Notes: generated by a model not told the origin, from the letters alone. DNA of 64,000 nt from Prorocentrum cordatum (GCA_963575745.1 CAUYUJ010020547.1:35001-99000); one strand, 5' to 3'; shown: positions 53,453-62,344, counted from the stretch's first letter. Translations and numbers: made by a program.

Positions 53453-53834
53453 CAGTGGGGGCCCGACCACAGGAAACCTTGCACAAGAAGCCCAACCCTG
53501 AGTCCCCAGGACGTCCACCGAGTTTCGGTGTGGGGGCGTCGCGCCTTCCATGGCAAAACCATCGAAGCCCCAGAAACTCAGGGCAACCTGGAGGCAAGCA
53601 GGACCTTTCTTGACAGGAAACCCAACCCTGCGTCCCCAGGACGTCCACCGAGTTTTGGTGTGGGGGGCGTCACGCCTTCCATGGCAAAACCATCGAAGCC
53701 CCAGAAACCCTGTACACCGTGGAGGCAAGCAGGGTGTTTCTTGGCAGAAACTCAACCCTGAGTGACGTCACGCCTTCCATGGCAAAAAACCATCGAAACC
53801 CAAAAAACCCTGTGCACCCTGGAGGCAACCACTA
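53453..53834. mobile_element. Tc1/mariner-like MITE-C, copy 2 (internally triplicated)
   Basis: TA CAGTGGGGGCCCGACCAC at the left and GAGGCAACCACTA TA at the right. The inner segment CCCAACCCTGAGTCCCCAGG..GTCAC(G)CCTTCCATGG is present three times in tandem (from about 53490, 53630 and 53750). Confidence 0.7.
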
Positions 53835-53951
53835 TATGTGCACCGCTCCTGGCTCCAGGGTGGGCATGGTCAGGGACAGCTGCCAATGTGTTTAGAGCGC
53901 GTCGCCCCGCACGCCCCGACGGTGCGGGGGAAGCCACACACACACACACAC

Positions 53952-54008
53952 AAACATATCGCGGCGCACCCCGTTCACTGCCCACCCGCCCCTTGCGCTC
54001 GCCCGATC
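53952..54008 (-). CDS. Kinase-gene exon copy after the duplicated intron
   Basis: Starts at acceptor CTGGAG|GATCGG and reads DRASARGGWAVNGVRRDM. These bases are a near-identical copy (two differences in 62) of 54155-54216. Splicing from GTGGAG|GATCGG at 54211-54212 to here skips the first copy and gives the same peptide. The 3' limit is not settled: a CA/TG microsatellite follows at once. Confidence 0.4.
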
Positions 54009-54211
54009 CTCCAGGGCTAGACCTAAACGTTGTGTTTCGTCTTGTTTTGGTTTTGCTTTTCGTTTTCCTCTACCTGTTTTCCTGCACCTTCCTGCCAACA
54101 CGAAAAACAAAACACAGCCGAAGTCCAGCGATACAGCGTTCGGGTCCAGCCCTTAAACACATCGCGACGCACCCCGTTCACTGCCCACCCGCCCCTTGCG
54201 CTCGCCCGATC
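54009..54211 (-). other. 203-bp intron bounded by 62-bp direct repeats
   Basis: GA-AG intron. Both junctions read GGAG|GATCGGGCGAGC because the exon segment is duplicated (54155-54216 and 53952-54013). Between the copies lies MITE-Q copy 2 (54014-54154), homologous to the intron at 24867-25017. Confidence 0.5.
54014..54154. mobile_element. MITE-Q, copy 2
   Basis: GGGCTAGACCTAAACG.., GTTTTCCTCTACC, and CGTTCGGGTCCAGCCC parallel the plus-strand reading of 24867-25017 (GGGCTCGACCTACAC.., GTTCGGGTCGAGCC). Ends are inverted GGGCT(A/G)GACC. Confidence 0.6.
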
Positions 54212-54301
54212 CTCCACGTACGCCTGCAGCTCAGGATTCACCATGAACTCGGTGTTCAGGCCGGTTCCCTGGGACACCAGAAGGTTCGCGGCGCACTCGT
54301 C
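54212..54301 (-). CDS. Kinase-gene exon after subdomain IX
   Basis: 90 nt, phase 0 at both ends: DECAANLLVSQGTGLNTEFM then VNPELQAYVE. Acceptor CTGGAG|GACGAG, donor GTGGAG|GATCGG. Directly continues the exon at 55415-55615 in frame (...MGETE|DECAAN...). The intron between them (54302-55414) is GC-AG and holds MITE-A5, MITE-B2 and TCC repeats. It would supply the segment between subdomains IX and XI of the C-lobe; the sequence itself is not diagnostic. Confidence 0.55.
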
Positions 54302-54366
54302 CTCCAGGGTGCACCAACAAAACAAAACAAAACTCCTCCTCCTCCTCGTCCTCCACCAACAAAACA

Positions 54367-54655
54367 AAACAAAACTCCTCCTCCTCCTCCTCCTCCTCCT
54401 CCTCCTCCTCCTCCTATTCCTATTCCTATTCCTATTCCTATTCCTATTCCTATTCCTATTCCTATTCCTATTCCTATTCCTATTCCTCCTCCTCCTCCTC
54501 CTCCTCCTCCATCCTCTCGCTCCTCACTCCTCCTCTCTCCTCCTCCCTCCTCCTCCTCCTCCTCCCTCCTCCTCCTCCTCCTCCTTCTCCTTCATCTCGC
54601 TCCTCTCTCTCCTTCTCCTCCTCCTCCTCCTCCTTCTCCTCCTCCTCCTCCTCCA
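54367..54655. repeat. TCC tract with a TATTCC hexamer array
   Basis: TCC to 54415, then about twelve TATTCC units (54416-54487), then TCC again. Confidence 0.95.
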
Positions 54656-54843
54656 CATCCTCCTGATCATGCGGGCAACGAAAGGAGGGCGTGCACGCAA
54701 AAAAGCGACCCCAGGCAAGAGCGACCTTCGGTTCGTTGCACGCGGTGCGGCGGCAGGGGTTCGGCCGCCCGGCGCACCCCAGGAGGCCGCGCACCAGAGG
54801 TCGCTCTGGCGAAGGTCACTCGGCTTTCGGGTTGTGATTAACT

Positions 54844-55026
54844 TTAGGTCGGGCAGGTCCTCCTACGGGCGGATCTTCGACGACAAATGACAAAAACTCG
54901 AGAACGAAAACCCAAAAGAGTAAAAACAAAAAAAAACAAAAAAAAAAAAAAAAAAAAAAAAAAACATCGCCCCAGACTTAAACAATGTTTGAATATTCCT
55001 CCTGCAGGGGGGCACGCCCAACTTAA
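54844..55026. mobile_element. hAT-like MITE-A, copy 5, perfect 8-bp target duplication
   Basis: 183 bp. Ends TTAGGTCGGGCAGGTCCTCC and GGGGCACGCCCAACTTAA, with an A-rich centre. GATTAACT at 54836-54843 and again at 55027-55034, 8 of 8. An 8-bp duplication is the hallmark of hAT transposases. Confidence 0.85.
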
Positions 55027-55172
55027 GATTAACTGGGGTCTATTGCAGCTGATCGGGCCGATCTGGGCACCCCCGAGAGCGCCCTTGAGGCGCAGCTGCT
55101 GGGACGCGCCTCGAGGCAGGAAAACCTCCAGGAATCGACGAAGGCGTCAAAAAAATATGTTGCCGCACGCCG

Positions 55173-55393
55173 TAGGGGCATCCCAGATGGGATCAGAGCA
55201 GATGGGGTCGGAGGCTCGTGGCGCATCGCCGACGCATCACTGGCGCATCGGCCATACATCGGCGACGTCGGCGATGCATCGGCGACGTCGACGTGGAGAA
55301 CATCGGGCTCCACATCGAGCCGCATCGCCGATGAATCGGCGACGCGGCTCGACCCTCAAACTCCATCTGCTTCGTCCCATTCGGGAGGCCTGA
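55173..55393. mobile_element. MITE-B, copy 2
   Basis: Ends TAGGGGCATCCCAGATGGGA and CCCATTCGGGAGGCCTGA, core of CATCGGCGA(C/T)G repeats, same orientation as 47201-47450. It begins about 20 bases beyond the donor of the kinase exon at 55415. Confidence 0.75.
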
Positions 55394-55414
55394 GTCTTGC
55401 GCGGTAGCCGTGGC

Positions 55415-55615
55415 CTCCGTCTCGCCCATCAGCGGCCTCCCGGCGAGCACGAAGAACGCGATGCAGCCCAACGCCCAGATGTCCACGGAGTCCGCCGCCG
55501 GCAGGCGCTGGCGGTTCTGGATCGCGGCGAGCCGCTCTGGGGCGCAGAAGCCCACCTGCACGGCGTCGTCCGGCGAGTGGTACCGCGGCAGGCGGTGCTC
55601 CTCCTCTTGCGACCC
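55415..55615 (-). CDS. Protein kinase gene, exon with activation segment, APE and subdomain IX
   Basis: 201 nt, 67 codons, phase 0 at both ends. Reads GSQEEEHRLPRYHSPDDAVQ, then VGFCAPERLAAIQNRQRLPA and SVDIWALGCIAFFVLAGRPL, MGETE. CAPE is the APE motif closing the activation segment; D-I-W-A-L-G-C is subdomain IX, with the conserved Asp and the helix F core. It is the best single proof of the kinase domain. Acceptor TCACAAG|GGGTCG, donor GGAG|GCCACG (GC type). The preceding intron (55616-59515, 3.9 kb) contains the telomere-like array, MITE-C3, FB-H6 and GGA/TCC tracts. Confidence 0.8.
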
Positions 55616-55639
55616 CTTGTGAGGAGAGGGGGGGGGGCT

Positions 55640-55735
55640 CTGAGGAGGAGGAGGAGGAGGAGGAGGAGGAGGAGGAGCAGGAGGAGGAGGAGGAGGAGGA
55701 CGGGGGGAGGAGGGGGAGGAGGAGGAGGGGGTGAT
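55640..55735. repeat. GGA purine tract
   Basis: GGA simple repeat; a pyrimidine tract on the minus strand just upstream of the acceptor at 55616. Confidence 0.9.
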
Positions 55736-55737
55736 CT

Positions 55738-55925
55738 ACCCAGACCTCCGACGATGTAACTTGTTCAGTCCGGGAGTTGTTCCTCGATTTCGGCCTCAGG
55801 GGGGCCGCTGTCTGGCCCCCGGGACACTCAAAAGTGGACCCGGGACGCAGCACTACCCCAGGGGAAGCGGTCGGGACCTCTGGGGCCGCGCATCGGAAGA
55901 AAACGTATCGGCGGATGTCTGGGTA
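55738..55925. mobile_element. Dispersed repeat REP-L, copy 2
   Basis: Matches 9915-10105 in the same orientation (CTCCGACGATGTAACTTG, TTTCGGCCTCAGGGG, GGGGAAGCGGTCGGGACCTC). A GGA tract follows at 55938-56010. Confidence 0.6.
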
Positions 55926-56152
55926 CGCAGCCAGGACGAGGAGGAGGAGGAGGAGGAGGAGGGAGGAGGAGAGGGAGGAGGAGAGGGAGGAGGAGGAGGA
56001 GGAGGAAAGAGAGCAGGAGGGGGCGAGCTGGGCTCTCGCCTGGGTCTCTTCCCCAGGGGGGGGGAGGAGGGAGTCCCTGCCCAGCCCTGGGGAGCACCCA
56101 CGCAGTGCCCTGCAAGCTTGCGGCGCGGGGCAGAAGTAGAGAGCCGAAAATG

Positions 56153-58230
56153 TTTAGGGTTTCGGGTTTAGGGGCTAGGGTCTACAAGCTCTGCCGCAGC
56201 TGATCCCCTCCTGCCTAGGAGCCCACCTGCGGTGGCTGCCAGTCCCACCCGCAAACCACCCTACCATAAAAATCATGTTCCCCTCGTTGTAAACACAACG
56301 AATGGGAGCGCTGGGGCGCGCCTGGGAGCGCCTGGGAGCGCTTGGGAGCGCCTGGCACGCCTGGAAGCGCCTGGGAGCGCTTGGGGGCGCCTGGGAGCGC
56401 TTGGGAGCGCCTGGAGCGCTTGGGAGCGCCAGGGAGCGCTGTGAACGCCTGATCATGGAAATCACATTGTAAAACACAATTCTGCGACAGCGGCGCACTT
56501 GGTAAGGAAAGTTTCATAGGTGCATAAACGCATAATCAATAAGTATCATTTGTTGCAAGGGCTGGCGAAGGCTTACGTCCGCGGGCGCGCATTTGCATTG
56601 CAAATCACAATGGATATCGCACGCATGATGAGGAAATAATATTTTTCTTGCAAGGGATGGCGAGGGTTTACGTCCGCGGACGCGCAGTTGTAGTGTAAAG
56701 CACAAAGGATTCTGCACGCACGATCAGGAACTAATATATGTTGCAAGGGATGGTGGTGGTTTACATGCTGGTGCGTATGTGCCCGTATGTACCCGTAGGT
56801 GGCCGCTTTTGCAATATTCAGTGCTTCATAACTATAGGATTGAGAATTTAGGGCTTAGGGTCTACAAGCTCTGCCGCAGCTGATCCCCTCCTGCCTAGGA
56901 GCCCACCTGCGGTGGCTGCCAGTCCCACCCACAAATCACCCGACCGTAAAGATCATCTCTCCCCTCGTTGTAGGCACCACGAATGGAGCGCTTGGGAGCG
57001 CCTGGGAGCGCTGGGAGCGCTTGGGAGCGCCTGGCACGCCTGGAAGCGCCTGGGATCGCTTGGGAGCGCCTGAAGCGCATGGGAGCGCCTGGGAGCGTTG
57101 TGAGCGCCTGAAACATAATGGAAGTCACACTGTCAAACACAAGATTCTGCGACAGCGGCGCACTTGGCAAGGAAAGTCTCATAGGTGCATAAACGCATAG
57201 TTAGAAAACAATATCATATGTTGCAAGGGATGGCGAGGGTTTACGTCCGCGGACGCGCATTTGCATTGTAAACCGCAATGAATTATGCACGCATGATCAG
57301 GAAAAAATAGCTGCTGCAAGGGATGGCAAGGGCTTACGTCCGCGGACGCGCATTTGTAGTGTAAATTGCAAAGGATTCTGCACGCGCGATCAGGAAATAT
57401 ATTTTTTTGCAAGGGATGGTGGTGGTTTACATGCTGGTGCGTATGTGCCCGTATGTACCCGTATGTGGCCGCTTTTGCAGGATTCAGGGCTTAATAACTA
57501 TAGGATTAAGAATTTAGGGCTTAGGGTCTACAAGCTCTGCCGCAGCTGATCCCCTCCTGCCTAGGAGCCCACCTGCGGTGGCTGCCAGTCCCACCCGCAA
57601 ACCACCCTACCATAAAGATCATCTCTACCCTCGTTGTAAGCACAACGAATGAGAGCGCTTGGGAGCGCATGGAAGCGCCTGGGAGCGCTGGGAGCGCTTG
57701 GGAGCGCCTGGAACGCGTGGAAGCGCATGGGAGCGCTTGGGAGCGCCTGGGAGCGCTTGGGAGCGCCTGGAGCGTTTGGGAGCGCCTGGGAGCGTTGTGA
57801 GCGCCTGAAACATCATGGAAGTCATATTGTCAAACACAGGATTCTGCGACAGCGGCGCACTTGGTAAGGAAAGTCTCATGGGTATATGAACGCATAAACA
57901 GAAAATAATAGTTTCACAAGGGATGGCGAGGGTTTACGTCCGCGGACGCGCATTTGCATTGTGAACCGCAATGGATCATGCACGCACGATCAGGAAATAG
58001 TATTTGTTGCAAGGGATGGCGAGGGTTTACGTCCGCGGACGCGCATTTGCATTATAAATCGCAATGGATTCTGCACGCATGATCAGGAAATAATGATTTT
58101 GCAAGGGATGGCGCCGGTTTACATGCCGGGGCGTATGTTACCGTACGTACCCGTATCTTACCGTATGTGCCAGTTTTTTTTCTGTGTTCAGGGCTTAGTA
58201 ATTATAGGATTAAGAATTTAGGGTTTAGGG
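56153..58230. repeat. Three ~680-bp units joined by telomere-type heptamers
   Basis: Heptamers TTTAGGG TTTCGGG then TTTAGGG GCTAGGG at 56153-56180, TTTAGGGCTTAGGG at 56847-56860 and 57513-57526, and TTTAGGGTTTAGGG at 58217-58230. Each unit (starts 56181, 56861, 57527; 680, 666 and ~690 bp) has the same order: TCTACAAGCTCTGCCGCAGC, a block of GGGAGCGCTT/GGGAGCGCC repeats, a TTCTGCGACAGCGGCGCAC stretch, two or three ~80-bp repeats of GTTTACGTCCGCGGACGCGC with GATCAGGAA, then GTATGTGCCCGTATGTACCC. No gene. Lies in a kinase intron, so it is interstitial. Confidence 0.9.
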
Positions 58231-58487
58231 CTTCGCATCCTCATAAGAAGCACCCCGACAAGCGAAGCCGTTTAGTCAGCGCACCCGTGGAAGGAGTCGA
58301 GCAGGGCAGGGTCGTTTAGTCAACGCTCACGGCAGTTCAGTAAGCGCCAGTTGTCGGTGTCGGGGTGGTTTTTCCTTCCTTGAAGAAGGGCCAGGAGAAG
58401 CTCGGAACGTCGATGCTTGGTGTCTGGGGCGTGCCTCTCCTGTCGCGCCGACGCGTGGTGGGCCAGACCTTGCGGCGCGACACACGA

Positions 58488-58653
58488 CAGTGGAGGCCCA
58501 TCCACAAGAAGCCCAACCCTGAGACAACAGGACGTCCATCGATTTCTGGTGTGGGGACGTCACGCCTTCCACAGCAAAACCATCGAAACCCAAGAAGCCC
58601 TATGCACCCTGGAGGCAGGCAGGGTGCTTCTTGGCATGGGCCCCCCCACTGTA
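58488..58653. mobile_element. Tc1/mariner-like MITE-C, copy 3
   Basis: Ends CAGTGGAGGCCCATCCAC and GGCATGGGCCCCCCCACTG followed by TA; the left flank reads GA instead of TA. Same orientation as the other copies. 58654-58980 holds nothing recognisable. Confidence 0.75.
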
Positions 58654-58981
58654 GGCAGGCGCTCCTGGCCGTAACCGGATCCGGGGGGGAAGGGAGGATG
58701 ACCTGGCCTCGGCCAGGGCTTGTTTTTCTGGGGGAGGGATCCCTGACCCCTCCTGTCTGGTCTTCCCAGGCCACGCTAACGGCGATGTTGTCTAACGGTG
58801 ATGTTGGGAACCAACTTGCATGAAATTACGACCCACACTGTCCTACATTTTCAATATGCAAATGCATCGAACGAAAACGACACAGCAAGTTGTAGGAAAG
58901 CGCGAGCCATGCGTTCCCACCATACCAAAACCTACATCGCCGTTACCTACCTCGCCGTTTGCGTGTCTACGGGTCTTGTTT

Positions 58982-59178
58982 AGGGGAACAAGAAGTGACA
59001 TAAACATAAAATCTCGGAGGTCCGCGCGGATTTCTCGGATCGGCGCTGGACCCCTCTCCCTGGTGCGCGGAGCGCGCCAGGGGCGGCGCTGGAGGCGTCG
59101 CCTGGGGGCCCCAGCGCCGATCCGAGAAATCCGCGCGGACCTCCGAGTTGTTATGTTTATGCCACTTTTCGTTCCCCT
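58982..59178. mobile_element. Fold-back element FB-H, copy 6
   Basis: 197 bp, near-perfect arms: AGGGGAACAAGAAGTGACAT and CCACTTTTCGTTCCCCT outside, GGTCCGCGCGGATTTCTCGG mirrored inside. Centre in the orientation opposite to copy 2. Confidence 0.85.
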
Positions 59179-59332
59179 TATTGCTAGGCCAGAGAATGCC
59201 GAAGGAGGTCCCAAGAAAAGGCGGCCGCCGCCTGCCCCAGGGAGCGGACGCCCTGGGACCATCCAGGGCCCCCAGGAGGAGCCCCAAAAACTCCCAAAAG
59301 CGTCCCAGCACGTTCCCGATCCTCGGTTCCTC

Positions 59333-59437
59333 CTCCTCCTCCTCCTCCTCCTCCTCTTCCTCCTCCTCCTCCGCCGCCTCCGCCTCCTCCTCCTCCTCCT
59401 CCTCCTCCTCCTCCTCCTCCTCCTCCTTCTCCTCGAA
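59333..59437. repeat. TCC tract
   Basis: CTCCTCCTC simple repeat. A GAA run lies at 59705-59730. Confidence 0.95.
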
Positions 59438-59515
59438 CCTGCTTTTTCAAGAAGAAAAGGTGGCCCCCCTTCTCCTGACCCCCGCTTCGCACTGCCCGAT
59501 CCCTGCCCCCTGAGC

Positions 59516-59593
59516 CTGTACGTCTGGGAGCAGCACGGCGCTGCCGAAGTCTATGGCGCGGTACTGGAAGAGGTCCCCCATCAGACTGGTCAC
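59516..59593 (-). CDS. Protein kinase gene, DFG exon
   Basis: 78 nt, 26 codons, phase 0 both ends: VTSLMGDLFQYRAIDFGSAV then LLPDVQ. AIDFGSA is subdomain VII, the DFG motif whose Asp binds magnesium. Acceptor GAGAG|GTGACC (an in-frame TGA upstream shows the exon starts after about 59655), donor ACAG|GCTCAG (GC type); a GT donor six bases earlier is an alternative. The next exon supplies the activation segment. Confidence 0.7.
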
Positions 59594-59779
59594 CTCTCGG
59601 GTGCGCCGGGCACCGACGAGGTGGGCCAGGCAGAGAGAGGGTCAGCGCATCATAGCCCGAGGCACGTGCGCAGACGAGGGGGGCCTTGGAACGCACTGAA
59701 AGAAGAATAAGAAGAAGAAGAAGAAGAAGGAAAAGAAGGCGCAATGAAATCTGGGAGACTTCATGGGCCCCGGTCGTGA

Positions 59780-59957
59780 CACAGTCGGGCCGTGTCGTAA
59801 GGATGCGCGATAAGGATGCGAGGGCCTTGGACGCCCATGTCGAGGCCCTTCGAGCGGAAGGCGGCCAACAAAAGTGGCCAAGCATGGACCGAGGAGGCAA
59901 GGATGCCGGGCCACCCCTCGGGAAGGACGCCCATCCTGACTATGCGGGCCGACTGCA
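59780..59957. mobile_element. Tc1/mariner-like MITE-D, copy 1
   Basis: Inverted-repeat ends CACAGTCGGGCCGTGTCGTA then AGGATG, and CATCCTGACTATGCGGGCCG then ACTGCA. Interior matches 61976-62152 (ATGCGCGATAAGGATGC, AGGGCCTTGGACGC). Lies inside the 411-bp kinase intron 59594-60004. Confidence 0.8.
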
Positions 59958-60004
59958 CCCACAAACCCCTGACCGCCACCACCCTCTTGAGAACGCCCCC
60001 GAAC

Positions 60005-60045
60005 CTTGAAGGCCACGAAGTTGGACGGGGCGCAGTCCCCCCAGC
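60005..60045 (-). CDS. Protein kinase gene, 41-nt catalytic-loop exon
   Basis: Microexon reading (G)WGDCAPSNFVAFK. The usual H-R-D-x-K-P-x-N of the catalytic loop appears as W-G-D-C-A-P-S-N: the catalytic Asp and the metal-binding Asn are kept, while His, Arg and the phosphate-contacting Lys are replaced. Acceptor CCGAG|GCTGG, donor TCAAG|GTTCGG. Together with the last base of the exon at 60220 it restores a Gly codon, giving ...LHECGIGWGDCAPSN. Position and spacing fit subdomain VIb exactly. Confidence 0.7.
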
Positions 60046-60219
60046 CTCGGAATGCTGCCAGGAGTGGTCCCGGCCCGCGGCGTCCCCGGCTGCCGATACG
60101 CCACTCGTCAACTCCCTGGGCCTCCGGAGGAGTGCTCCGCAGGCCGCGGGGGGGGGGGGCCCTGGAAATCCAAGGGACACCCTGGGTCGGGCGCACACCT
60201 TCTGGCAACACCCGACAGC
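60046..60219 (-). mobile_element. 174-bp kinase intron with MITE-E-like ends
   Basis: GC-AG. Both junctions carry GGCTG (60216-60220 and 60042-60046), a five-base direct repeat spanning the splice point. Near the donor it reads GTCGGGTGTTGCCAGAAGG, like the MITE-E end GGGTGTTGCTAGAAG; near the acceptor is a weak inverted copy (CTGGCAGCATTCC). The interior ATTTCCAGGGCCC also resembles MITE-E2. Membership is likely but diverged. Confidence 0.5.
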
Positions 60220-60275
60220 CGATGCCGCACTCGTGCAGGAAGAGCACCACGTTCACGCAGTTGACCAGCACGGGC
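60220..60275 (-). CDS. Protein kinase gene, helix-E exon
   Basis: 56 nt reading (R)PVLVNCVNVVLFLHECGI(G): the hydrophobic helix E and the L-H-x-x-G-I that precedes the catalytic loop (subdomain VIa). Enters in phase 2 and leaves in phase 1, matching both neighbours. Acceptor GACGAG|GCCCG, donor CATCG|GCTG (GC type). Confidence 0.7.
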
Positions 60276-60453
60276 CTCGTCGCGCCGTCCCGCCCAACTC
60301 GCTCAACGTCGGCCCCGAGACCACTCCCAGGCTCCATCCTGGCCGGTTTGTCGAGCTGCATCCAGCCGTGGCGACGAGGACCTCCAGAAGCACTCCAAAA
60401 CCTCCGTTCAGGCGTCGCACCCATCACCGACGTCCATGTTCGAAAGCGCGGGC
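60276..60453 (-). mobile_element. 178-bp kinase intron with perfect 8-bp flanking repeat
   Basis: GC-AG. GAGGCCCG stands at the donor (60449-60456) and again at the acceptor (60271-60278), with the splice point after GAG in both, so the intron equals one insert plus one repeat copy. The interior (plus strand GCATCCAGCCGTGGCGACGA, then GGACCTCC) matches the MITE-F core at 17407-17705 and 46029-46187. Confidence 0.7.
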
Positions 60454-60611
60454 CTCTTCATGTCGTTCGTGATGGTCCCTTCCGACGCGGACCTCAGCAC
60501 GTCGGTCAGGTTGCCGCTGCCCTCGTCGAGGCACAGCATGCCGAACGGGTAAGGCGAAGACTCGGGATTCACCCGCGAGTCCTTCAGCATGGCGATGAAG
60601 GCGCGGGCCTC
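60454..60611 (-). CDS. Protein kinase gene, hinge exon
   Basis: 158 nt: EARAFIAMLKDSRVNPESSP, then YPFGMLCLDEGSGNLTDVLR and SASEGTITNDMK(R). Starts in a helix (helix C region), followed by strands and the hinge (subdomains IV-V: Y-P-F-G-M-L-C-L-D-E). Acceptor CAGCAG|GAGGCC, donor GAAGAG|GCCCGC. Phase 0 in, phase 2 out. I see no glycine-rich loop or VAIK lysine here; they must lie upstream or be missing. The TCC tract at 60697-60860 is a purine tract on this strand. Confidence 0.7.
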
Positions 60612-60696
60612 CTGCTGGCGGTGCGCACAAGGGGGTGGCGCGAGGGGGCCAGCCTGCACACAAACCAGGGGGGATCTTGGAAGCCCTTCCGCCACC

Positions 60697-60860
60697 TCCT
60701 CCTGCTCCTCCTCCTCCTCCGCCTCCGCCTCCTTCTCCTCCTCCGCCTCCTCACTCCTCCTCCTCCTCCTCCTCCTCCTCCTCCTCCTCCTCCTCCTCCT
60801 CCTCCTCCTCCTCCTCCTCCTCCTCCTCCTCCTCCTCCTCCTCCTCCTACTCCCCCTCCT
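60697..60860. repeat. TCC tract
   Basis: CTCCTCCTC simple repeat with some GCC and TTC units. Confidence 0.95.
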
Positions 60861-60892
60861 CCTACTCCCTCCTCGTCGTCCTCGTCGTCGTC

Positions 60893-61065
60893 TTCAGGGT
60901 CGGCGGCACCGGCCGTAAGGCCTTCACAGTAAGGAGCGAAAGGGCTTGTCTGGCCACGGCGGGCTTCGGCCACGAGCAGGTTTCCCGACCTAGATCTAAA
61001 GAACGGTGGGAAACCCGAGCCCCCCCTGAGCCCAAAGCGGTCCTTATGTCAGCCTCTTGACTGCA
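60893..61065. mobile_element. Dispersed repeat REP-M, copy 3
   Basis: CTTCAGGGTCGGCGGCACCG, GCCGTAAGGCCTTC, CTGGCCACGGCGGGC, CCCCCCTGAGCCCAAAGCGG, ending TTGACTGCAC. Matches 23433-23605. The ends show no obvious terminal repeat; a SINE-like origin is possible. Confidence 0.7.
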
Positions 61066-61070
61066 CAGTA

Positions 61071-61246
61071 TAGTGGAGGCCAGTCCACAAGAAACCTTCC
61101 ACAAGAAACCCAACCCTGAGACCCCAGGGCGTCCACAGGTTATGGTGTGGGAACGTGACGCATTCCATCGCAAAGACATCGAAACCCAAGAAACCCAGGG
61201 CACCCCAAAGGCAAGCAGCGTGCTTCTTGGCATGGGCCCCCACTGT
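61071..61246. mobile_element. Tc1/mariner-like MITE-C, copy 4
   Basis: TA TAGTGGAGGCCAGTCCAC at the left, GGCATGGGCCCCCACTG TA at the right; interior as in copy 1. 61260-61590 has CCTTCT/AGAAGG words and a mild minus-strand frame but no supported gene. Confidence 0.8.
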
Positions 61247-61598
61247 ATGACAACTACCTCACGACTAAGACTAGCGCTCCACTGAAGCCTGCCTCTCTCG
61301 GAAGCCTCCGAGCCCTTCTCACCAGGCCACCCCGCTTCTTGCGCCGCGCCCCGTGATACGCGCGACGCGAGTTTAGCTTCGCGCCCTCGCGAGGCCCTCG
61401 TCTGGAGGAGAGCAGCTCTCTGGCCCAGGCGGCGGCGCGTGAAGGGCGATTGTCCTCGCGCCCCTGAGGCCAACCTGGCTCTAAGAAGCCCTCTTAAGAG
61501 ACTGCCTTCTTGGAAGCGTACAAGCCCTTCTGAGGAGCGCCCTGCCTACAAGGCCGCCACCCTCGTCCCAGAGAGAGGGGAGGAGGGGAGGAAACAAA

Positions 61599-61624
61599 CA
61601 CACACACACACACACAGACACACG

Positions 61625-61675
<51 letters not shown>

Positions 61676-61685
61676 ACACACACAT
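61599..61685. repeat. (CA)n microsatellite
   Basis: About 43 CA units with GC interruptions. A second (CA) tract is at 62350-62423. From 61690 to 61975 no gene seen. Confidence 0.95.
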
Positions 61686-61975
61686 AGTTGTTCGGTCGCA
61701 CGCAGCTGAGGCGGCAACCACTCGAGCGCTCAGAGAGTCAACGTCGGGCTGAACGAGAAAATCAGGATTCGCCCCTGGAAAACAATCCGCTCCGGACGGT
61801 CACCCGTCGTATTTCCCTCTGGCAGAGGCCCGCGCGACCTCGGCGCCGGGGGCCCCGGGCGGTCACCCCCCAGGCTTCCCTCCTGCTGAAGCTTCCATCC
61901 CCCCCCTTGGCTCCTCGAAATCGCCCTTCCCTTAGCCTGCCGAGGCTAACCCCCCCCCCTCGCGTCAGCGTTGCG

Positions 61976-62152
61976 TACAGTCACCCAGTATAGTAAGGAT
62001 GCGCGATAAGGATGCAAGGGCCTTGGACGCACATTTCGCAGCTGTTCGAGCGGGGCGCGGCCAGCGAAAGCGGCGAAGGATGGACCGAGGAAGCAAGGAT
62101 GCAAGGGTACCCTTGGGAAGGTTGCCCATCCTTACTCTCATGGTTGACTGTA
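61976..62152. mobile_element. Tc1/mariner-like MITE-D, copy 2
   Basis: TACAGTCACCCAGTATAGTA then AGGATG at the left; the right end reads, inverted, TACAGTCAACCATGAGAGTA then AGGATG: 22 of 26 matching. The flanking TA fits Tc1/mariner target duplication. Same orientation as copy 1. Confidence 0.85.
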
Positions 62153-62344
62153 GTGCGTCTCGAGCCGGCAAGTGACGAGGGGGGAAGCGCTGGCCCCTCA
62201 CGGGGCAGCGGCGGGGGCAGGCGGCGGGCGCAGCGAGCGGCGGCGCCAGACGGGCACAGGCGGGCCAGGCCCGGCACGGGGCGGAGGCGGGCAGCGGCGG
62301 GCAGCGCCGGCGGGGCCCACACACGTACGCACACACAAATACAA

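Noticed and set aside
55029-55110. A kinase exon with acceptor CTCGAG|GCGCG reading ASQQLRLKGALGGAQIGPIS
   Set aside because: It needs a different donor at 55390; the exon at 54212-54301 joins in frame from 55415 without it and fits better. Kept only as an alternative.
56153-58230. A chromosome end
   Set aside because: Heptamer runs are only 2-4 long, are separated by ~680-bp units, and coding exons of one gene lie on both sides.
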